Source of the DNA: JAAYBQ01 sp035403465
GTDB taxonomy: Bacteria; Spirochaetota; UBA4802; UBA5550
NCBI GenBank assembly: GCA_035403465.1
Contig: DAONFG010000036.1
Span: forward strand, 1-37,650
Length of the DNA stretch: 37,650 bases
Direction: 5' to 3'
Numbering within the stretch: the stretch's first letter is position 1; every line of letters starts with the position of its first letter. Shown piece after piece: positions 31,711 through 37,650 of this stretch. The translations under genes were made by a program, and so were the position numbers. A model generated the notes under the pieces. It was not told where the DNA came from, ran no database searches, and saw only the letters and a program-made list of their open reading frames with translations.

Positions 31711-33285
31711 ATGAACGAAAAATACACAGCCAGTGAATCGCTGCAGATTAACACCACCTTTGCCTACTTTATAGCGCTTTCCATGACTCTGACAATTGCT
31801 ATCGGTTTTTTAATAGTCGCAGGGATGCCGATTAAAGATATACTTCCCCAATCCCTGGCGGCATTCTTCTGTATGGGGCTGGCATTTGTCCAGTACAGGT
31901 TGAAATCGCACAGAAGGGATTCGCTCATAATCCCCTGGATAGTCTCATTCATTACAACTGCTGTACCATTCATTGCAAAAATAAAATACTCCATCACTCA
32001 CGGATGGACATTCGTCCTTGGAGCCTATAATACTTCAGTGCTTCTCATTGTACTTACACTTATCACATGTCTCTTTTTGCGAGAAAAATTATTCCTGGCA
32101 GTCTCCACTGTTGCTATAACATGCTGGAGCATCTTTATTTATGTTGCCCTTAACAGCGGAGCTGAATATTCATGGAACGCAATCGTGAGCGGCAGAATAT
32201 ATCACGGTGTAATCCCCTCCCGGGAGATATTTTCAGTGTTTTGCCTTTGTATAATTACCTATGTAGCTTTCAGGTTAATAAGAATTATAAATACATTCCA
32301 GCAGCAGACAGCTAAACAGCAGCTTGAAATCGAAAAAAGAATAGACCAGATGCATAATATGAATATCGAAATCAGGGACAAGGTCAGCCTGCTGTTCACC
32401 GAGGTTGATTCACAGAACTCCCTTGTATTGAAATTCAACGACAAGATGCAGAGCCAGGCTGCCACATTCGAGGAGATTTCCGCCACTCTTGAGGAACTGC
32501 GTGGTTCTTCTGAAAGCATACACAACTCAACCCTGGAACAGATCGACGGTAACGTGAAGATGGACGAAATCGTAGATGACTTCAAGACTATAAAGACCGA
32601 GACCAGGGAGAACCTGAACCTGACCTATTCCCAGATACAGGGGATAGCAAACAGGAGCCAGGAGGCGAATGACAAGCTCATGGATGTCGAAAACACCATG
32701 AATACAATTGCTGTCCAGAGTAACAAGATATCTGAAACAGTAAACATAATAGTGGATATTGCAGACAAGATCAACCTTCTTTCACTAAACGCAAGCATTG
32801 AAGCTGCCAGGGCAGGGGAGCACGGCAAGGGATTCGCCGTTGTTGCGGACGAAATAGGCAAGCTGGCCTTCATGACAACTGAAAGTATAAAGGAGATCGA
32901 AAAGGTCCTGAGCCTTAATGATTCTGTAACAAAGAAGGGCGTTGAGGTTATCAAGGTTTCTTCTGCAACAATCAAGGAGATGATCAATTCGATCTCGGGA
33001 AGCAACCAGAATATCCAGATACTTCAGGACAGCCTCATGGTCGAGGAGAAGTACATCAATTCGATCATAAGGCAGATGGAGGAGAACATAAGGCTTGCGC
33101 GTACAATAGGTGCAGGTACAGATGAACAGAAGAACGCACTTGAGAATACCAGCAATGCAATAGAGGACCTGAACGCCATTGTCACAGAGATGGTCAAGGA
33201 GATCCTCGAGCTTGCAGGATCATCGAATGTGGTCCTTGAGAGCGCAAGGTACCTTCTTAAAAAGGCTGACGAGACAGCGCAGTAA
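31711..33285 (+). CDS. methyl-accepting chemotaxis protein with multi-TM N-terminal domain
   Basis: 524-residue chemoreceptor. Residues 15-195 contain about six hydrophobic helices with short loops and no periplasmic sensor domain; residues 195-510 are a cytoplasmic helical bundle with the hairpin tip motif NLLSLNASIEAARAGEHGKGFAVVADEIGKLA (about 350-380), which binds CheA and CheW. The absence of a large external domain suggests it senses the membrane, ion gradients or an intracellular signal. AGAGGGA precedes the ATG. No che genes are nearby. The TAA stop directly abuts the stop of the DHH-CBS gene on the other strand with no bases between. Confidence 0.93.
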   Translation: MNEKYTASESLQINTTFAYFIALSMTLTIAIGFLIVAGMPIKDILPQSLAAFFCMGLAFVQYRLKSHRRDSLIIPWIVSFITTAVPFIAKIKYSITHGWTFVLGAYNTSVLLIVLTLITCLFLREKLFLAVSTVAITCWSIFIYVALNSGAEYSWNAIVSGRIYHGVIPSREIFSVFCLCIITYVAFRLIRIINTFQQQTAKQQLEIEKRIDQMHNMNIEIRDKVSLLFTEVDSQNSLVLKFNDKMQSQAATFEEISATLEELRGSSESIHNSTLEQIDGNVKMDEIVDDFKTIKTETRENLNLTYSQIQGIANRSQEANDKLMDVENTMNTIAVQSNKISETVNIIVDIADKINLLSLNASIEAARAGEHGKGFAVVADEIGKLAFMTTESIKEIEKVLSLNDSVTKKGVEVIKVSSATIKEMINSISGSNQNIQILQDSLMVEEKYINSIIRQMEENIRLARTIGAGTDEQKNALENTSNAIEDLNAIVTEMVKEILELAGSSNVVLESARYLLKKADETAQ

Positions 33286-34581
33286 TCAGCTGTGCTGAAG
33301 AAATTTCAGCATGTCAGCCCTTGTTATTATTCCCGCAAGTCTGCCGTCTTCAACAACGGGCAGGTGACCGATACTGTTTATAAACAACAGGTTTTCGATC
33401 TCCCTTGCCGTAGTATCCACTTCACATGTGATCGGCTTTGTGCGCATGTAGGCCTTGACCGGCGACGACATCTTTCCGTTTTTACGTCCATTCATGATAT
33501 CACGAAGCGTCAGCATGCCGGCAAGTTCACCTGAACTTTTCAAGACAGGGGCGCCCGATATATCATGATCCTCGAAAAATTTTGATGCATCGACCAGGGT
33601 CCAGTCTTCCTGGACTGTCATCACATCCGCTGCCATGATATCGTGTGCAGTGACAGCATCATCAAGGTGCGCAGTAAGGTATTCAAGCAGGCTGCGGAAC
33701 ACGTCCTTTCCTTCTCCCTGCTTTACCAGAGCTGACGCGGCTTTAGCGTGACCGCCTCCGCCGAATGGACGCAGTATATCGGTGAGGTCTATGACGTTTT
33801 TCCGGCTACGGGCTATAATCAGCGTGCACTTCGGCTTGTCAAAATGGAATACGCCGAACATGGCGTCGGGATTTTCGATATTGAAGATCTCCTCGACAAC
33901 GGCTGCCAGCCCCGCGTTCTGTTTTTCCATGGCATAGTAGCTGAATACAATCTGGTGCCCGTTGATATCCTGCCAGACCAGCGTGTTCATTATCTCGTGG
34001 AAGAGCGATAGCTGGTATTCCTCGCGCAGTGATTTTAAGAAGTTATTTGTAAGCTTGATGTCGGCTCCATGTGCAAGCAGGTATGATGCCGCGGTGAAGT
34101 CATCGAGTGTTACATTGTCGTGTGTAAAGTTCCCGGTATCTGCGTATATCCCGGTGAGGGCAATCGTTGCGTCGCGCTCTGATACGCTGATGTTCTGCTC
34201 AATTACTTTAAGGCAGAGCATTGTGGTGTTTGACCCGTAGTCTCCCTGGAATACCGTTGCGCCGGGAAAGTCGCAGGATTCGGCAGAGTGGTGGTCGTAG
34301 ACTATCACCTGCTGCGGAGAGCCTGCCGTGTGTTCAAAGTATTCCTTTACGCGCGACGCGGACCGGGTGTCTACGATCACTGCGCTTTCAATTGATTGAC
34401 CCTTGAGATCTTCAGATGGAGTATAATTAAGGTGGTACCTGTACAGGTTTATAACATTGCGCGCTGCAGGGTGGATCAGCCTGCTCATGACAGGAGAGTG
34501 GTCAGGGTAGAGGTAATGCGCAAGAACCATTGAACCTATACAGTCCAGGTCTATGTTTGTATGACCGACAATTATCTTCAT
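33286..34581 (-). CDS. DHH-DHHA1 phosphoesterase with tandem CBS domains
   Basis: 431 residues. DHH domain with GHTNIDLDCIGSM, IVDTRS, VYDHHS and GIYADTGNFTH (metal ligands), a DHHA1 domain with FGGGGHAKAAS (about 275-285), then two CBS domains (about 315-425; MAADVMTVQEDWTLVDASKFFEDHDISGAPV and MRTKPITCEVDTTAREIENLLFINSIGHLPVV). DHH-DHHA1 enzymes include nanoRNases and c-di-AMP phosphodiesterases; DHH-CBS units also form the N-terminus of some CCA-adding enzymes, but no nucleotidyltransferase domain follows here. CBS domains normally bind adenine nucleotides and could regulate it. Substrate is not determinable from sequence. Confidence 0.88.
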   Translation of the reverse strand: MKIIVGHTNIDLDCIGSMVLAHYLYPDHSPVMSRLIHPAARNVINLYRYHLNYTPSEDLKGQSIESAVIVDTRSASRVKEYFEHTAGSPQQVIVYDHHSAESCDFPGATVFQGDYGSNTTMLCLKVIEQNISVSERDATIALTGIYADTGNFTHDNVTLDDFTAASYLLAHGADIKLTNNFLKSLREEYQLSLFHEIMNTLVWQDINGHQIVFSYYAMEKQNAGLAAVVEEIFNIENPDAMFGVFHFDKPKCTLIIARSRKNVIDLTDILRPFGGGGHAKAASALVKQGEGKDVFRSLLEYLTAHLDDAVTAHDIMAADVMTVQEDWTLVDASKFFEDHDISGAPVLKSSGELAGMLTLRDIMNGRKNGKMSSPVKAYMRTKPITCEVDTTAREIENLLFINSIGHLPVVEDGRLAGIITRADMLKFLQHS

Positions 34582-34617
34582 AAGGGAACCTCTATAAATT
34601 ACATTTTGGTTGTCCCC

Positions 34618-34739
34618 TTATGGGCACAACTGAGGTAAAAATCAGAATTTTTTAATGCTGGTATTTCGGAAAATTCTGATTTTTTAAGGTGCCCATAAAT
34701 GACTGCCCCCTGGCAGGTAGAATATATTATGCAGGGGGC
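34618..34739. repeat. nested inverted repeats downstream of ACR3 and upstream of the DHH-CBS gene
   Basis: Outer arms TTATGGGCAC (34618-34627) and GTGCCCATAA (34689-34698) enclose a 15-base-pair inner stem, AAAAATCAGAATTTT (34637-34651) with its complement at 34670-34684. A separate stem GCCCCCTG (34705-34712) and CAGGGGGC (34732-34739) follows. The first structure could act as a bidirectional terminator, since it has A and T runs at the stem ends; it lies after acr3 and before the DHH-CBS start on the minus strand. Confidence 0.8.
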
Positions 34740-34788
34740 GCGTCAAGTTAATTAATAAGGATTCAAGCGACTGACCGCGGCTGAACTT

Positions 34789-35829
34789 TTAAAAATATTT
34801 TTTTCTGAACTTTAGTGCAACATTCACCAGCATAATTAGAATCGGAACTTCAAGAAGCGGGCCTATAACTGTTGCAAATGCCTGGTTTGAACTGATTCCG
34901 AATATGGCAATTGCAACAGCTATTGCCAGTTCAAAGTCATTGGATGAAGCCGTGAAGCTTACGGCCACAGTCTGCCCGTAATTTCCCCCGAGCTTTCGTG
35001 AAATAAAAAAACTGATAAACCACATTACAAAGAAATATATAGAAAGGGGTACGGCAATTATCAGCACATCAAATGGAGACTGAATTATTTTATTTCCCTG
35101 TGTGGCAAACATGACAATTATCGTAAATAACAGGGCAATAAGCGTAAGGGGGCTGATCTTCGGGGCAAAAACTTTTTCAAACCATTCACGGCCTTTGATG
35201 CTGATCAATGAATACCTTGTAATAATACCGCTGAAGAAAGGTATGCCCAGATATATAAGCACAGCTTTTGCTGATTCCCACATCGATATACTGACATCAA
35301 GACCGGGTACAAGATTGAATACATTCAGGGCAAGTGTAATGAACACGTATATATACACTGCATAGAACAGCATCTGGAATATGGCATTAAGAGCAACAAG
35401 TCCGACTGCCACTTCACGGTCACCCTCTGCCAGTTCGTTCCACACTATAACCATGGCAATGCATCGGGCCAGGCCAACAAGTATTACGCCGATCATGTAC
35501 TCCGGGTATCCCCTGAGAAATATTACGGCAAGTACAAACATAAGAACAGGTCCGATGATCCAGTTCTGTAGAAGAGAAAGTGCCAGGAGTTTTTTATTTT
35601 TAAATGCCACACCCATCTCTTCATATTTTACTTTTGCAAGCGGTGGGTACATCATGACTATAAGTCCTACTGCGATTGGTATTGATGTGGTGCCGATTGA
35701 AAGCCCGGTGATAAATGCCGGTACAGACGGCAGGAAATAGCCTATGGAAATCCCTGCGGATATCGCGAGGAATATCCATAATGTAAGGTACCTGTCCAGA
35801 AATGATAACTTTTTTGTTAAATGATCCAT
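34789..35829 (-). CDS. acr3: ACR3-family arsenite exporter
   Basis: 346-residue inner-membrane protein of the bile/arsenite/riboflavin transporter superfamily, with about ten TM helices, that exports arsenite (and possibly antimonite). The signature GLARCIAMVIVWNELAEGDREVAVGLVALNAIFQ contains the essential Cys in TM4, and FTASSNDFELAIAVAIAIFG matches TM9. AGGAGA lies 8 bases before the ATG. It is the last gene of the minus-strand DGC-thioredoxin-CcdA group. No ArsR or arsenate reductase gene is present inside the window. Confidence 0.95.
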   Translation of the reverse strand: MDHLTKKLSFLDRYLTLWIFLAISAGISIGYFLPSVPAFITGLSIGTTSIPIAVGLIVMMYPPLAKVKYEEMGVAFKNKKLLALSLLQNWIIGPVLMFVLAVIFLRGYPEYMIGVILVGLARCIAMVIVWNELAEGDREVAVGLVALNAIFQMLFYAVYIYVFITLALNVFNLVPGLDVSISMWESAKAVLIYLGIPFFSGIITRYSLISIKGREWFEKVFAPKISPLTLIALLFTIIVMFATQGNKIIQSPFDVLIIAVPLSIYFFVMWFISFFISRKLGGNYGQTVAVSFTASSNDFELAIAVAIAIFGISSNQAFATVIGPLLEVPILIMLVNVALKFRKKYF

Positions 35830-35863
35830 CTTGAATTCTCCTTGTATGTAATATTCTTATGGT

Positions 35864-36005
35864 TTATAAACCGGTCAGTGTGTCATCCCTGTATCGGTTG
35901 ATGAAGTCCTCGATCTCCTCCCTGTGGTCGGGATTAGTCTCCTCGAGAACATTCTTCCTGATTCTCTGAATACTCAGGTCTGTTATACTGTTATACTGTT
36001 ATCAT
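35864..36005 (-). pseudogene. small reading frame interrupted by an 8-bp tandem repeat
   Basis: Between ccdA and acr3, a frame ending at TAA 35866-35864 encodes about 40 charged helical residues (DLSIQRIRKNVLEETNPDHR and then EEIEDFINRYRDDTLTGL). An ATG at 36005 is out of frame because of three copies of TAACAGTA/G-type units (CTGTTATA on the plus strand, 35980-36003); it currently reads MITV and stops. With a single repeat copy the ATG would open the whole 40-codon frame. No ribosome binding site precedes it. It may be a fragment of a lost gene or a switched-off small gene. Confidence 0.35.
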
Positions 36006-36032
36006 TGATACTTTGTGTTTTACACTTAAAAT

Positions 36033-36752
36033 TTATAATGAATTTCGTAAAGCGTCCGCAAGCATGTATATTCCCGCTGCAGCAACCAGCACGCCGCATA
36101 TTTTTTTGAGATAGAGCGCACCCTTTGAGTGTTCATTCCAGTCGAGTATATGCTGCACAAATCCGGTAAATGTGCCCGCGATTATAATCACCATGCAGTG
36201 CCCGGCAGCATAAGCGGCCACGAGTGCAATGGCGTACAGAAGATTTGATGATGCAACGGTAAATGCCACACCAAGCATCGGTGCCATATAGGCGAATGTA
36301 CATGGTCCCAGGGCAAGACCGAAGAAGAGACCAAGAAAAAATGCAGTAAGGAGACCCTTTCCTTTCATGCCGGGCTGGTTGATTCCGCTGTCAAGAAGCG
36401 GCAATGGAATAATGCCGAGGAGATACAACCCGATGACAACCATGAGTATAGCCACGGTCAGGTTTCCCCATTGGCCTAAATCCCCCATCATCCGCCCGGC
36501 AAGTCCTGTTATGATGCCGATTACAGCTATTGTAATCAGAATACCTGAAGAAAAGAGAGTGGCAATAAGTGCGGCTCTCCCGGTCTTAATCTCACTCTGT
36601 GAGTCGATATAACCCACAATAAGGGGAATACCCGCAAGGTGACATGGCGAAAGAAGCATGCTTGTGACGCCCCAGAGGAATGAACCTGCAATGGCAATCA
36701 TGGGTGATGATGACAGCATGGATGACAGGGATGAAAAGATATCCATCAACAT
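36033..36752 (-). CDS. ccdA: CcdA/DsbD-like thiol-disulfide transmembrane protein
   Basis: 239 residues with six or so TM helices. Both Cys-Pro signatures of the CcdA/DsbD membrane domain are present: LLSPCHLAGIPLIVGYI (near residues 33-50) and ALGPCTFAYMAPMLG (about 150-165). It moves reducing equivalents from cytoplasmic thioredoxin across the membrane to an external thioredoxin-like partner, very likely the adjacent gene, whose stop overlaps this ATG (TGATG). A further Cys in YAAGHCMVI is present. The pairing with an arsenite exporter suggests thiol-redox support for arsenic handling. Confidence 0.9.
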   Translation of the reverse strand: MLMDIFSSLSSMLSSSPMIAIAGSFLWGVTSMLLSPCHLAGIPLIVGYIDSQSEIKTGRAALIATLFSSGILITIAVIGIITGLAGRMMGDLGQWGNLTVAILMVVIGLYLLGIIPLPLLDSGINQPGMKGKGLLTAFFLGLFFGLALGPCTFAYMAPMLGVAFTVASSNLLYAIALVAAYAAGHCMVIIIAGTFTGFVQHILDWNEHSKGALYLKKICGVLVAAAGIYMLADALRNSL

Positions 36753-37252
36753 CAGTTAACGCCTTTTCGTTTCAGAATCTTTTCGATCTCTTCGAGCGGG
36801 AAAAATCCTTCATGCCTGAAGTATTCTTTACCGGCTTTATCCAGGAAAACCTGTGTGGGTATTACCCTGATGCCGTACCTGGAACCTTCAGACCTGCCGC
36901 TCTCTGTCCATACGTCGTGAAAAATTACTTTAACCTGGCCCGGATATTTTTTTTCCACCTGTTCCATTACAGGCTGCATCATCCTGCACGGCACACAGTT
37001 CACAGAACCCAGTTCTACAAATGTTACTTTAAGCTCTGTTTTGTTTTCTTTTTCGGAAGCAACAGCAATCGGTTTTTCATTTACTTCAGCCTGCTGCGCA
37101 GATTCTTTTTCAACGCTGCATCCAAGTATTGCCCCGGTAAAGGCAAGCGTCAGGTTCGCACCGCAGTCACATGGCGTTTTAATGTATGGCGCTCCGATCA
37201 TAAAAACAACAGCGATTACGGCCGGGAGAATGATCTTGAAATACTTATTCAT
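36752..37252 (-). CDS. membrane-anchored thioredoxin-like protein
   Basis: 166 residues from ATG 37252, which has GAGG 8 bases upstream; an in-frame TTG at 37300 is less likely. An N-terminal hydrophobic anchor (FKIILPAVIAVVFMIGAPYI) is followed by a short Cys-containing stretch (TPCDCGANLT) and a possible lipobox-like GCS (CSVEKE), a linker, and a thioredoxin fold with active site CVPC (in GSVNCVPCRMMQPVM) and cis-Pro in RVIPTQVFLDKAG. It probably faces the periplasm and is reduced by the coupled CcdA. The gene lies 48 bases after the DGC protein gene. Confidence 0.9.
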   Translation of the reverse strand: MNKYFKIILPAVIAVVFMIGAPYIKTPCDCGANLTLAFTGAILGCSVEKESAQQAEVNEKPIAVASEKENKTELKVTFVELGSVNCVPCRMMQPVMEQVEKKYPGQVKVIFHDVWTESGRSEGSRYGIRVIPTQVFLDKAGKEYFRHEGFFPLEEIEKILKRKGVN

Positions 37253-37300
37253 AAAATGAACCTCATTTATTGTTTGGTGAGTGTCAGCTGACTGGACCAA

Positions 37301-37650
37301 TCAGCAGCTGCCGCCACATCCGCACCCGCCGCCTTTAATAACAGGTTTCTGTTCACCCGTTTTGCCCTCTTTGACATTGTTATATACGGTTTCAATGGCT
37401 TCAGGAGTTACATGTGTACTCCCTTTTTTAAAACCCATCTCTGTTACAATGTATGAAACAGGGGTTATACCTATATTCTCAAGAATTTTCCTCGCACATG
37501 CAACAGGGCAGCCGTCTATTGTAATGTTGACATCTGCTCCTTTTGCGGACTGGATATAACCTGGAATCCCCGCGCCTATTCCGGCAATACATGAACCCTG
37601 GCCAAAACCCTCCCTGCGGAGAGCCCTTGCAGCCCTGTCGGAAATCTCGC
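37301..37650 (-). CDS. putative zinc-binding DGC-domain protein (partial, 5' end outside window)
   Basis: The open frame enters from the right edge and ends at TGA 37303-37301, giving about 115 C-terminal residues. The DGC motif is present in ITIDGCPVACARKILENIG, preceded by GSCIAGIGAGIPGYIQSAK with another Cys, and the protein ends with a Cys/Gly cluster GGGCGCGGSC. Members of the DGC family carry conserved Cys residues thought to bind zinc, and they are frequently found next to arsenic or thioredoxin genes. The C-terminal Cys cluster could bind arsenite or metal (inference). First gene seen of the minus-strand arsenic/redox group. Confidence 0.82.
   Translation of the reverse strand, partial: EISDRAARALRREGFGQGSCIAGIGAGIPGYIQSAKGADVNITIDGCPVACARKILENIGITPVSYIVTEMGFKKGSTHVTPEAIETVYNNVKEGKTGEQKPVIKGGGCGCGGSC

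Noticed and set aside
1..37650. tRNA, rRNA, CRISPR, prophage or transposase genes
   Set aside because: No T-loop motif with cloverleaf, no spaced direct repeats of CRISPR size and no recognisable integrase, transposase or phage protein were found on reading both strands.

Overview
The window most likely comes from a Gram-negative, motile bacterium of the Spirochaetota or a close neighbour (moderate confidence, inferred from gene content; there is no rRNA here to settle it). Pointers are outer-membrane-type beta-barrel proteins, a chemoreceptor, large PAS/GAF sensor kinases, and an rpsP-khpA-rimM-trmD-rplS-rnhB block followed by FliK-like and FlhB-tail-like genes and yraN. Coding density is high, initiation codons are often TTG or GTG, and base composition is near 45-50% G+C. 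No tRNA, rRNA, CRISPR array, phage or transposase gene was seen.

Layout. 1-3.0 kb (-): a hybrid sensor histidine kinase with a periplasmic solute-binding domain and its own promoter. 3.2-6.1 kb (+): a small unknown gene, a COG2509-type FAD dehydrogenase, thioredoxin and D-aminoacyl-tRNA deacylase, then a nested inverted-repeat element. 6.4-12.1 kb (-): the translation and ribosome block from a strong sigma70 promoter in front of rpsP, through rimM, trmD, rplS and rnhB, into FliK-like, FlhB-tail-like, HD-GYP-like and yraN genes, nearly all touching or overlapping. 12.2-13.9 kb (-): rpe and a membrane-anchored PASTA protein. 14.07-14.48 kb: a GC-rich array of about 106-bp tandem repeats.

14.7-20.2 kb (+): an SbcD/YhaO-like phosphoesterase and an SbcC/YhaN-like coiled-coil ATPase that both appear to have lost catalytic motifs, a TPR-like protein with a possible leaderless start, and a GlgD-like nucleotidyltransferase homologue without a GlgC partner. 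20.4-22.0 kb (-): a GapN-type aldehyde dehydrogenase. 22.3-25.2 kb (+): a four-PAS NarL-type histidine kinase overlapping its response regulator, closed by a bidirectional terminator. 25.3-27.1 kb (-): a long acyl-CoA dehydrogenase. 27.6-30.6 kb: a probable outer-membrane protein (+), a nitroreductase (-), an 11-bp minisatellite and MTA phosphorylase (+). 30.6-31.3 kb (-): a broken beta-barrel gene. 31.4-31.6 kb: a candidate small RNA with promoter and terminator. 31.7-34.6 kb: a multi-TM chemoreceptor (+) converging on a DHH-CBS phosphoesterase (-). 34.8-37.65 kb (-): an arsenic/redox locus of a DGC zinc-binding protein (cut by the window edge), a membrane-anchored thioredoxin, CcdA and an ACR3 arsenite exporter, with a small broken reading frame carrying an 8-bp tandem repeat before the exporter.

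The most notable theme is coordinated loss of catalytic residues in proteins that keep their fold and genomic partner: the SbcCD-like pair, the HD-GYP protein and the GlgD-like protein. The second theme is an unusual density of structured repeats between genes.
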